From the NCBI GenBank assembly GCA_019912965.1, contig JAIOHM010000165.1, positions 1 to 64,000 of the forward strand: 64,000 nt of DNA. The letters are read 5' to 3'. Under the pieces are notes generated by a model. The model was not told where the DNA came from. It saw nothing but the letters and a program-made list of their open reading frames with translations, and searched no databases. A program made the translations under genes and the position numbers. The stretch is from Anaerolineae bacterium (GTDB taxonomy: Bacteria > Chloroflexota > Anaerolineae > Aggregatilineales > Phototrophicaceae). This document shows positions 16,631-24,851 of this stretch, piece by piece. Within the stretch, counting starts at the first letter, position 1. Each line of letters begins with the position of its first letter.

Positions 16631-17130
16631 TGGCTTTAGCCGTCGGCGTTCGCTACAATCTGCTAAAAGGCAGCTACCAATGCCCTTCTGGAAATGTTTC
16701 TACCATGCCGTTTGGGCAACAGCCAACCGTGAACCGATTATCACATCCGCTGTTGAAACCATCATCATTGCAACCATTCAGCACAAATCGCATGATTTGA
16801 ACTGCCGGATATGGGCAATCAACAGCATAGCCGACCATATTCATATCGCCGTCAGCATTCCACCGAAATTATCACCTGCCGAGTGGATTCGGAACGTCAA
16901 AGGTTTATCCACCCACGAGGTCAATGGCACATTCCCCGATCTACCATCCGCCTTTAAATGGCAAACCGCCTACGGGCTGCTGACCTTTGGCGAGAAGGCG
17001 CTGCCATTTGTCACCGCTTACATCCAGAATCAGAAACAACATCATGCCGAAGGCCGAATTCAACCTTATTTGGAACAAACGGATGAGCCATAGTTCGCTG
17101 AATAACCGCCGATGGCTAAAGCCAATCGGC
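16631..17130 (+). mobile_element. REP-associated transposase unit with flanking hairpins
   Basis: The Y1 transposase gene is bracketed by related hairpins in opposite orientation: TGGCTTTAGCCGTCGGC at 16631-16647, and GCCGATGGCTAAAGCCAATC (then GGC) at 17108-17130. GGCTTTAGCC and TCGGCG are shared after reverse complementing. TTAAGGAGCG near 16613 also has a counterpart near 17160. Such flanking palindromes are the substrates of REP-associated tyrosine transposases. Confidence 0.6.
16680..17093 (+). CDS. IS200/IS605-like (REP-associated, Y1) transposase
   Basis: The 137-residue protein is a single-tyrosine HUH transposase. The histidine pair is in ADHIHIAVSIPP at about residues 61-72. The putative nucleophile tyrosine is in FVTAYIQNQKQHH near the end. 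The order, with a first strand FYHAVWATANREPII and HUH in the middle, is that of the REP-associated/transposase_17 family. These enzymes cut single-stranded DNA at hairpins. Flanking hairpins are present on both sides. No accessory TnpB gene is next to it. There is no convincing ribosome binding site; translation may be weak, as is common for this family. Confidence 0.85.
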   Translation: MPFWKCFYHAVWATANREPIITSAVETIIIATIQHKSHDLNCRIWAINSIADHIHIAVSIPPKLSPAEWIRNVKGLSTHEVNGTFPDLPSAFKWQTAYGLLTFGEKALPFVTAYIQNQKQHHAEGRIQPYLEQTDEP

Positions 17131-17268
17131 TACCCAAAATCAAGCACACTGAAGGTGCTCCTTTAAACACCATTTCCATAGTTCATTTCTGATATATATT
17201 AACCCTTAAAATTGTTTATGGCCTCTCCAGCCCCTTTAGTGGGCTTGATTTCCTCTAGCAGACGGGTT

Positions 17269-17520
17269 TTAACCCTCGGCGGATGGGGGACGACACACCA
17301 CCCGGAAACCGACACTGCGGCTACGAAGATCGGGATGGGCGTTGTTGCGGGACGCGGCACGCGCAATGCCTCGAAAGTAGAACGACCCGCCCCGCACAAC
17401 CCGATCATTTGTTCCAGCTAAATCTTCTCGTCCATCAGCGGCATAAGGGTAAGGTTGATATTGGCTACTGCACCACTCCCACACATTCCCACTCATATCC
17501 ATTAGGTCATAGGCCGATGC
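17269..17520 (-). pseudogene. Detached C-terminal end of the FGE-sulfatase domain (frameshifted from the upstream gene)
   Basis: This frame continues the FGE-type domain of the 17502-20309 gene in the -1 frame: YDLMDMSGNVWEWCSSQY, then VVRGGSFYFRG and VGFRVVC, which are the conserved last motifs of formylglycine-generating-enzyme-like domains. The join is at GAAGGGCATCGG (minus strand) around 17520. Adding one G to the GGG run would restore a continuous reading frame. It is not an independent gene. Confidence 0.85.
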
Positions 17521-20309
17521 CCTTCCGGGAACATCCCTACTGAGCTGGTTTGACTGATACCCGTATCGGCTGTGTTGGCCTTCACCGAATCATACTCGTT
17601 TCCGTAGGGATAAATCAGACCTTCTGTACCCCGCGCAGCTTTTTCCCATTCGACTTCGGTAGGGAGCGCGATTTCAAAATTGTCCGGTAGGGGCGTCCCG
17701 CGGGACGCCCCTACATAACGCGCCGTTAACCATCGACAAAAAGCGACTGCATCAAACCATGAAACCCTCTCACGGGGATGATTATCGAATTTGAATGCCT
17801 GATCTCCCGGCTGCGCTCGATATTCTTCATCTACACCCAACCCTTCCCACCACTGTGGATTGTGATACCCATCGGGGTCATCAATGAAGGCCTGAAATTG
17901 TATATAGCTGATGGGATAGCGGCTGATGTAGTAGGTTGGCAGGGTGATTTCATGCTGTGGCAGTTCATCATCCAAGGCTTGTGGATCTTTTTCTTTGTCG
18001 CTCCCCATCAAAAATGATCCTGCTGGGATTTCCACCCAATCAATATCGGGGATTGCCCTCACCCCCTGCCCCTTTCCCTCAGGGCGAGGGGAGAAAATCA
18101 CGCCAACACCTTTGCGCGGGTCGCCCAAAACGGCGAGCGTTCGTCCGGCGGCGGCCCGTTCGACAGGCGGGAGATGTCCGCCACCAACGAGTTCGGCTAA
18201 TCGTTGGCGAACACGCGGCAGCACTTCTTTACCCACTTCATCGCGTTCGACATTGGTTAGACCGATCAAGGCCAGCATATCGCCCGCCAGCCAAATCACG
18301 CGCCAATCATTATCGGTTTCAGGTCGCAAGCGTTCGGGACACATGGCGCTAATGCCATCCAAAGGTGTGGCAATATCACCCCGATTAAAGACCAAATGCC
18401 CAACTGCCAGCAGCAGAGCTTCGCGCCAGCCCGTCCCTTTACGTGCCAATTCTGGCAACCGACGCGTGAAACGATCATTGGCAACGTAACAACCTGCCAA
18501 AAATTCCTGAAACGTGCGATGTGGAAAGGCAAAGACCCGCCAACGTCCCGCTGAACCGCGTCCGATTAAGAGTCCGGCACGTTCTTCGATATAGTCACAA
18601 AATTCCTGTGCCTTGCCCATATCGCCGTTCAGATGTTCAGCAGCGATGGCGATCACATCAGCTTGCGAAATATCGGCTGCGCCTTCGCGTTCGGCTTGCT
18701 GGTCATGGGCTTCGTAGGCGATTTTCCACAACATCCGGTACAGATCATCTTCGCGCACGTTGAGGGTTTCCAGCAGGCTGCGGGCGCTCACGGGTCGCCA
18801 TTTGAGCATCAACAGTTCGACACATTGGGCATACAAACGGGCATTTTCACGCGGGAGCGCCCCGGTGTGGTTATGGACAATCGCCATAACGGTTAGCAGC
18901 ATCGGATTGCTGGCGATGTTGCCCAGATGGGGATGGTTCAAGCCTTCAGTCAAATCGGTTATGCGCTGCTGCGCCATTTGCGGGTCAATGGCCTTCAATA
19001 CAACCAGCGCGTTATACCATGCCCCAATGAAATGGCTGATTTTATCCTCATCAAATCCGGCGATGGTTTGTTCCGGCACAACCGGGATGCGCCATTCGGG
19101 ATTGCTGTAGCTCAAAATGCGGCAGGTGACGAGATAACGGTTATCGGCATGGCAGCGCACCATAAAATCGGTCACGGCTTCGCGCAGCCAATCGCGCTTT
19201 TCATCCGGCACTTCGTCGAGGCCATCCAGCAGCACCACCGCCCGCCCTTCATTCAAGGCCGACTCGATGACCGGAAAGGCTTCGTCCAATGCCCATTTCG
19301 CCAACTGGCGCTGGATGTGGTCAAAAAGCTGACCTGCTGTGCCCTTTTCGCCACCTGAATCCTGTGCAAAATCGCGCAGCGTGACCAAAACGGGTAATTT
19401 CTCCCCGGCAGTCCAACCCTGCTTTTGCAGTTGCTCCAACCAATCACCATCAGAGTCGATCAGATGGCCACTCAGGCACAGCGCCAGAAAATTGACGAAG
19501 GTGCTTTTGCCGCTGCCGGGATCGCCCAGCAGCACTAACTGCGGCAGCATTGACGCGGCTTCCATCGCGGTCATTGGAGTTTGTTGAAGTTTTTTACTTT
19601 CCTCATCATCACGCTTCATTTCCTCAATTTCATGGCTGGCCAAAATCCGGCCTGTGGTTTCATCGCGGGTAACGATATGGCGGGTATCCAGCGGGGTATA
19701 CACCTGCTCTACGGTGATCGGTTTGGCGTCCGAACTGGCGTCGCGGGGGTTCAGTGCCTTGAGCAAGCCGCTTTGTTTGCTCTGTCCATGCAGCCAGCGC
19801 AGGTAAGGGATTGCGGCGGTTAGCGGGGTGTTGGGGCGGTACTGCGCCAGCGCCGCCGTCACCTGCGCTTTCAGGTCGTCGGGTGTGGTGAAAAAACCAA
19901 CCTGATTTTCCTTCACCCGCTTTTTAAAATCGTTCAGGGCATCCAAAGCATCCAGTTCCATTTTGTCTTTCGGCCATGGATGGCTGTCCGCCATGATGAA
20001 ACACAGGCGCGGAATCGGTTTACCATCCCGCCGCACATCGGCAGCCCAATCGTATTCCATCTCGGTGATGCTGGTGTCGCCGTCCGGTCGCCAGCCATAA
20101 CGATGGGCATAAATGCCCAGATAAATTTCGGCGTCAAATACCATTTTGCGGCATAAATCCACCGGGTTTTCGCCCGCCACAGGCCAATGCTCCATCCCGC
20201 TTGGGTGCAATCCCAAACTCAAAATGGCGTCCTGTACGGCTTTGCGATAGTCCGGCAGGTCGATGCTGGTGCTGCTGATGAAAACATCAATGCGCTGCTT
20301 GGTCGCCAT
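17502..20309 (-). CDS. DUF4062-NACHT-FGE multidomain protein (frameshifted near its C-terminus)
   Basis: The 935-residue frame has three parts. Residues 1-110 form a DUF4062 domain (RIDVFISSTSIDLPDYRKAV, TEMEYDWA). Residues ~255-480 are a NACHT/STAND NTPase with Walker A GDPGSGKST at 262-270 and Walker B VVLLDGLDE at 358-366, followed by helical repeats. From about residue 770 comes an FGE-sulfatase domain (WVEIPAGSFLMGS, NHPRERVSWFDAVAFCRWL). The last ~80 residues are lost by a -1 frameshift at 17520. Similar DUF4062-NACHT proteins sit in defence and signalling islands of filamentous and multicellular-like bacteria. Two dispersed repeats are embedded in frame at 17687-17714 and 18055-18095. 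GGGGGC precedes ATG 20309. It may be a sensor of stress or phage, but this is inference. Confidence 0.85.
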   Translation of the reverse strand: MATKQRIDVFISSTSIDLPDYRKAVQDAILSLGLHPSGMEHWPVAGENPVDLCRKMVFDAEIYLGIYAHRYGWRPDGDTSITEMEYDWAADVRRDGKPIPRLCFIMADSHPWPKDKMELDALDALNDFKKRVKENQVGFFTTPDDLKAQVTAALAQYRPNTPLTAAIPYLRWLHGQSKQSGLLKALNPRDASSDAKPITVEQVYTPLDTRHIVTRDETTGRILASHEIEEMKRDDEESKKLQQTPMTAMEAASMLPQLVLLGDPGSGKSTFVNFLALCLSGHLIDSDGDWLEQLQKQGWTAGEKLPVLVTLRDFAQDSGGEKGTAGQLFDHIQRQLAKWALDEAFPVIESALNEGRAVVLLDGLDEVPDEKRDWLREAVTDFMVRCHADNRYLVTCRILSYSNPEWRIPVVPEQTIAGFDEDKISHFIGAWYNALVVLKAIDPQMAQQRITDLTEGLNHPHLGNIASNPMLLTVMAIVHNHTGALPRENARLYAQCVELLMLKWRPVSARSLLETLNVREDDLYRMLWKIAYEAHDQQAEREGAADISQADVIAIAAEHLNGDMGKAQEFCDYIEERAGLLIGRGSAGRWRVFAFPHRTFQEFLAGCYVANDRFTRRLPELARKGTGWREALLLAVGHLVFNRGDIATPLDGISAMCPERLRPETDNDWRVIWLAGDMLALIGLTNVERDEVGKEVLPRVRQRLAELVGGGHLPPVERAAAGRTLAVLGDPRKGVGVIFSPRPEGKGQGVRAIPDIDWVEIPAGSFLMGSDKEKDPQALDDELPQHEITLPTYYISRYPISYIQFQAFIDDPDGYHNPQWWEGLGVDEEYRAQPGDQAFKFDNHPRERVSWFDAVAFCRWLTARYVGASRGTPLPDNFEIALPTEVEWEKAARGTEGLIYPYGNEYDSVKANTADTGISQTSSVGMFPEGHRPMT
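17687..17714. repeat. GTAGGGGCG palindrome, copy 2, inside the NACHT-FGE gene
   Basis: GTAGGGGCGTCCCG is followed immediately by its exact reverse complement, a perfect 28-base palindrome. It is read in frame as part of RYVGASRGTPLPD within the FGE domain. Intergenic relatives are at 5911, 21384, 27239 and 55049. Confidence 0.9.
18055..18095. repeat. C-rich hairpin repeat, copy 3, inside the NACHT-FGE gene
   Basis: It begins CCCTCACCCCCTGCCCC and ends GGGCGAGGGGAGA, the same plan as the intergenic blocks at 243-284 and 881-924. It is read in frame as SPRPEGKGQGVRA, between the helical repeats and the FGE domain. Confidence 0.8.
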
Positions 20310-20398
20310 GTATGCCCCCGCTTACTTCTCGCCTGAACATATTTATTATAGCCAGAAAATATCCACGCGGGGCAACCCGTTTTCAAACGCCAATCCAA

Positions 20399-20427
20399 TT
20401 GACAATCTAGCCCTTTTGTTCTATATT
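20399..20427 (+). promoter_or_regulatory. Sigma-70-type promoter of the DHFR-like gene
   Basis: TTGACA at 20399-20404 and TATATT at 20422-20427 are separated by exactly 17 bases. The start codon at 20465 is 38 bases further on, leaving a short leader with the ribosome binding site GAAGGA. Confidence 0.75.
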
Positions 20428-20464
20428 GACCCTAAAGATCGCCAAAGGTTGAAGGAACGCAGTC

Positions 20465-21061
<597 letters not shown>

Positions 21062-21431
21062 TCTTGTGCCGTGAATTTGCATAAAATCTCTGTGCAGAAT
21101 TTGAAGAAATTGCAGAAATTTGCGAATTTCCCCGTATTTCACTGTCAACTGATAACCGTTAACTGACAACTATTCAGCAAGTATTGCAGCGGCACACCCT
21201 TCATGGAATCGCCGCAATACGCTTGTCCGACAAACCATTCCGACAACGACGACGACACCGACGACATTCCCCCGCACTACGCGAACCAATCCCGCTATCG
21301 TCCGATAACCAGCCGGGGTTTCAATAAACACCCTCTTCTGTCCAGAACCTTCGCTCGTAAACCGAACAATGCCGGAATCAAAAGTAGGGGTGCAACATGT
21401 TGCGCCCCTACCAAACCGTTTCGACTAGGTT
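21062..21431. other. Intergenic region with heptamer repeats and a palindrome
   Basis: The 370 bases hold no gene that I can support. Positions 21141-21175 have AACTGATAACCGTTAACTGA-type units of about seven bases. A GACGAC-rich stretch lies near 21243-21270. A GTAGGGGTGCA palindrome is at 21384-21411. Genes on both sides converge here, so the palindrome may help terminate pruA. Confidence 0.6.
21384..21411. repeat. GTAGGGGCG-type palindrome, copy 3; possible pruA terminator
   Basis: GTAGGGGTGCAACATG is followed by TTGCGCCCCTAC, an almost perfect inverted repeat. It lies 20 bases past the pruA stop codon on the minus strand, without a T-run. Confidence 0.8.
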
Positions 21432-22991
21432 TTACAGTCGCTCCGCCACGCTTTTGGCCTGTGTGTAGTGGAGCAGATAATCCGGGCCGCCCGTTTTGCT
21501 GTCCGTACCGCTCATGTTAAACCCGCCGAAGGGATGAATCCCCACCAGCGCCCCGGTGCATTTGCGGTTCAGGTACAGATTGCCCACATGGAATTCCCGG
21601 CGGGCACGTTCAAGGCGGTCACGGCTGTTGCTGAACAGCGCCCCGGTCAGCCCATATTCGGTGCTGTTGGCGATCCGCAAAGCATCATCGAAATTCCCGG
21701 CGCGGCTGATGGAAAGGATAGGGCCAAAAATCTCCTCCTGAGCCATCGGCGCATCCCACGGCACATCACCAAAAATCGTCGGCGGGATGAAGTAGCCGTT
21801 ATCCGGCGTTTGCAGAGGTGAGCCGCCCAGTAACAGCTTGCCGTCCTGCGTGCCGAGTTCGATGGCATCCATGATGCGCTTCATGGCTTCCTGGTCGATG
21901 ACTGGCCCCATGTAAATATGCGGGCCTTCGTCCGGCGCACCAACCGTGAGTTCTTTCGCCAGTTCGACCACCCGCCCGGTCACCTGCTCATAGACATCAT
22001 CGACGATGACCGCGCGCGATCCGGCTGAACATTTCTGCCCCTGAAAACCGAAGGCGCTGGCAACGATGCCCTGCGCAGCTTCTTCCAGATTGGCGGTTTC
22101 ATCCACCAGCACGGCGTCCTTGCCGCCCATTTCCAAAATACTGCGCTTGAGCCACTTCTGCCCCGGCTGGATTTTGGCAGCGTTCTCGTAAATCCACAGG
22201 CCGACGGCTTTTGATCCGGTGAAGGCGATGAAGCGCGTCTGCGGGTGCAAAACCATCCGTGCACCGACGACCTCGCCCGGCCCGGTGATAAAATTCACGA
22301 CTCCATCCGGCAGGCCAAGACTCCACAGCAGTTCCGTGATTTTCCAGCCAATCCACATGCTCTGCTCGGCGGGTTTGAATACGACGGTGTTCCCGGCCAC
22401 AATCGCCGCCGCTACCAAACCCATCGGAATCGCGTTGGGGAAGTTCCATGGGGGGATAACCGCCCCCACACCTAAAGGAATGTTGTATAAGCCGAGTTCC
22501 TCCGGCGGATAGGGGGTGAGCATATCGGTCTGGTCGAGCAAGCGGACTGCCTGCCGCGCGTAAAATTCCAGAAAGTCGATGGATTCGGCGGTGTCCGCGT
22601 CGGCCTCGAACCAGCTTTTGCCGGTTTCCAGCACCATATAAGCGCTGAATTCGTGCTTGCGCCGCCGCATGGCCGCCGCTGCCCGCAGTAAATAACGGGC
22701 GCGTTCGGCAACCGGGATATACTGCCATGTCTTGAAAGCTCTGGAAGCGGCTTCAATGGCCTGATCAGCATCCGCCGCCGAACCGTTGGGGAAATAACCC
22801 ACCACCTCCGCCGGACGCGAAGGGTTAATCGACGGGAAATTATCGCGCAGTTCACGCGCTTCGCCATCAATCACCAGCGGATAAGTACGACCAATTTCAG
22901 ACTTCGCCTTTGCCAGCGCCGCGTTAAACGCCGCTACGTTTTCCGGTCGGCTGAAGTCGGTAAATGCTTCGGGTCGAAATTCAGGGATCAT
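21432..22991 (-). CDS. pruA: 1-pyrroline-5-carboxylate / glutamate-semialdehyde dehydrogenase
   Basis: The enzyme oxidises L-glutamate 5-semialdehyde to glutamate with NAD+, the second step of proline breakdown. The 519-residue protein is of the single-function PruA/RocA type: IPPWNFPNAIPMG for cofactor binding, LEMGGKDAVLVDE with the general-base Glu, GFQGQKCSAGSR with the catalytic Cys, and EEIFGPILS. The start is ATG 22991, preceded by AGAAGGAG; the longer frame to 23072 is unlikely. No proline dehydrogenase gene is adjacent, so proline catabolism would need a gene elsewhere. It stands alone between a convergent reductase and a divergent small gene. Confidence 0.92.
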   Translation of the reverse strand: MIPEFRPEAFTDFSRPENVAAFNAALAKAKSEIGRTYPLVIDGEARELRDNFPSINPSRPAEVVGYFPNGSAADADQAIEAASRAFKTWQYIPVAERARYLLRAAAAMRRRKHEFSAYMVLETGKSWFEADADTAESIDFLEFYARQAVRLLDQTDMLTPYPPEELGLYNIPLGVGAVIPPWNFPNAIPMGLVAAAIVAGNTVVFKPAEQSMWIGWKITELLWSLGLPDGVVNFITGPGEVVGARMVLHPQTRFIAFTGSKAVGLWIYENAAKIQPGQKWLKRSILEMGGKDAVLVDETANLEEAAQGIVASAFGFQGQKCSAGSRAVIVDDVYEQVTGRVVELAKELTVGAPDEGPHIYMGPVIDQEAMKRIMDAIELGTQDGKLLLGGSPLQTPDNGYFIPPTIFGDVPWDAPMAQEEIFGPILSISRAGNFDDALRIANSTEYGLTGALFSNSRDRLERARREFHVGNLYLNRKCTGALVGIHPFGGFNMSGTDSKTGGPDYLLHYTQAKSVAERL

Positions 22992-23184
22992 CCGTAAAAA
23001 CTCCTTCTGCAAAATTTCGTCTATTGTACCAATAGTGACGAGGCAGGCGGTATGAACGGATTCAGCCCCCACAAATTGGGGAAAAATTTACGGACTAAAA
23101 AGGCTATTATGCATATAATACAGTTAAAGGCAGCTTAACAACCGAATATGCCGGGTGAACGATCAGTAAAGGTGAAGCCGAAAC

Positions 23185-23514
23185 TTGGAGATCTTCCTGA
23201 GCCATCACGCCCTGTATCGTGCTCAGCAGTGGAATCTTTCTTACGATGAGGTCGTCTTCGTCGCTCAATATGGTCACCGTGAATATAATGCGGGCTGCAT
23301 TTTCTGCCAGCTTCGGGACAAAGACATCCCGCATCAACTGCCGGGCAATCATCCTTACCGTCGGCTGGCGGGCAACGTCTCTATACTGTTGTGTAGTGAT
23401 TGCCGCAGCCAGGTCATCACGCTCTACCGTAACCAGAAAGCCTTCTTGGTGGATCGTAAAAAACCCAAGCACTACACCCAACTTCGCAGTTATACCTGTC
23501 CCTGTTGTAGTTAG
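23185..23514 (+). CDS. DUF4258-like small protein
   Basis: The 109-residue protein starts LSHHALYRAQQWNLSYDEV, continues with HREYNAGCIFCQLRDKDIP and ends with VITLYRNQKAFLVDRKKP. This is the pattern of small Chloroflexota proteins with a DUF4258-type fold, which resemble toxin-like nucleases or their partners. Catalytic activity is not established for the group. The start is probably TTG 23185 with AAAGGTG eight bases before it. Four Cys in the last half (CIFC not paired, CSDC, CPCC) might bind metal. The antisense frame at 23107-23481 is taken to be a shadow. Confidence 0.6.
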   Translation: MEIFLSHHALYRAQQWNLSYDEVVFVAQYGHREYNAGCIFCQLRDKDIPHQLPGNHPYRRLAGNVSILLCSDCRSQVITLYRNQKAFLVDRKKPKHYTQLRSYTCPCCS

Positions 23515-23550
23515 GTTACATCGGTTTTCAAGCAGACCTTCGTATCCGCA

Positions 23551-24777
23551 TCACCCGGCGTCTTCGGCGGTTAAGTTCGCACAAATCAGCACAATCGGGT
23601 TGCCCCGGTAGCGCGTCAACACCAGCGTGCGCGATTCGCTCCCTTCGAGTTTCAGTTGGGGAATAAGTTCCTCTGGTGTGATTGGTGAACCACGTTTCTT
23701 CACGGTCACATTGCCTACATGCAGTTCGCGCAAATATGCCCGCAGTTTTTTCACATTGAACGGCATCCAGTCCAGAATATGCCATGCCCGCAGCCAGGGC
23801 GATTTCGGACGCGATTCGGTTGTGAAATAGGCGATGGTTTCATCCAGCATATGACCATGAAATGCTGCTGCCACTTCCTGCACCAACCCTGCCCGCATCA
23901 AGGCCGAATCCGGTTCGATCAACCAGCCATGCGGTGAGCGAATTTTCAGATCAGCGTCTTGCGGTTGGAGAGAATTAGGCTGTATCCAATGTTGTGTATC
24001 ATTGACGCTCAAGAGGGTGGCTTTTAATCCGGTAAAGCCTGTGCCGCGCCACAGCACCGATTCTTTCAGATCACCATTCACAGAAATAAATTCGATGCAT
24101 CCGCCATAACTTTCAACCTGTGTTCGGTCAATCCCCGGCGAGAGTTTGACCACCACTAGCGGATGAGTCCAATTATGAATGACGGAAAGCGGCGGTTGGT
24201 AGTGCTCAACGTTATAGATACGTTTGCCTGTATCATCGCGCCGTGCCGGATCGAAAAACACAATATCGGCTTCTGGTAAACCATCCCGCACATCGGCTGT
24301 TTCAAAGCGCGCATTGATGCCTAATGCCGCCGCATTGTGCCGCGCAATTTCGACTCGCACCGGGTCAATATCGAGTCCAAGCACATCCGCACCCGTCCGG
24401 GCGAATGCCAAAGCATCTGCGCCGATTCCACAGCAGGCATCAATGATACGTAGTTTTTTTTCATCTGCAACCAATTCAGGAACAGCAGACAGGTGTTTTG
24501 CCCGATAGGATCGCACTAACGGATCGCTGGCCTGCTCCAGCGCATCACGGGTGAAGAACATTTTTTGGGCATCCTCACCAAATTTTTCAACCGCTTTGAG
24601 TCGTAAGCGCGCCATTTCCAGCGCCGCGCGTGCCTGTTCCGCCGGGTAATCCTTACGCAAAGCAGTCAATAAACGGAGCGTGTTGGCTTCGCTCAAATCA
24701 TCACCTGCCAACCGCGCCAGCAGGTTCTCACCCGATGCGGAGGACAGAAAGACAAGATCATTCAGGGAAATTGTCAC
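23551..24777 (-). CDS. Class I SAM-dependent methyltransferase with C-terminal THUMP-like domain
   Basis: The protein of about 408 residues has a helical N-terminal part, then a Rossmann methyltransferase core: RIIDACCGIGADALAFAR for SAM binding, LGLDIDPVRVEIARHNAA, and ADIVFFDPARRDD as the catalytic-loop position. The C-terminal part (VKKLRAYLRELHVGNVTVKK) matches THUMP-like domains attached to RNA methyltransferases. The target is likely RNA. The frame is open to 24822, but its first codons overlap the glnA terminator hairpin, so a GTG at 24777 is the likely start. Confidence 0.8.
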   Translation of the reverse strand: MTISLNDLVFLSSASGENLLARLAGDDLSEANTLRLLTALRKDYPAEQARAALEMARLRLKAVEKFGEDAQKMFFTRDALEQASDPLVRSYRAKHLSAVPELVADEKKLRIIDACCGIGADALAFARTGADVLGLDIDPVRVEIARHNAAALGINARFETADVRDGLPEADIVFFDPARRDDTGKRIYNVEHYQPPLSVIHNWTHPLVVVKLSPGIDRTQVESYGGCIEFISVNGDLKESVLWRGTGFTGLKATLLSVNDTQHWIQPNSLQPQDADLKIRSPHGWLIEPDSALMRAGLVQEVAAAFHGHMLDETIAYFTTESRPKSPWLRAWHILDWMPFNVKKLRAYLRELHVGNVTVKKRGSPITPEELIPQLKLEGSESRTLVLTRYRGNPIVLICANLTAEDAG

Positions 24778-24792
24778 AGCCGCTACCACCAA

Positions 24793-24819
24793 TATAAAAG
24801 GCGGGTTTTGACACCCGCC
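24793..24819 (-). terminator. Terminator after glutamine synthetase
   Basis: On the minus strand GGCGGGT pairs with ACCCGCC around six bases and is followed by TTTTATATT. It is 33 bases past the glutamine synthetase stop codon. Confidence 0.85.
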
Positions 24820-24851
24820 CATTATAGTTCAATCCGGTTGCTGAGCAGTGA

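Noticed and set aside
17502..17534. Programmed -1 frameshift in the NACHT-FGE gene
   Set aside because: No X XXY YYZ slippery heptamer in frame and no downstream stem was seen; a lost G in a G run is simpler.
23107..23481. Minus-strand frame of 124 codons
   Set aside because: Overlaps the DUF4258-like gene, whose plus-strand motifs fit a known family better.
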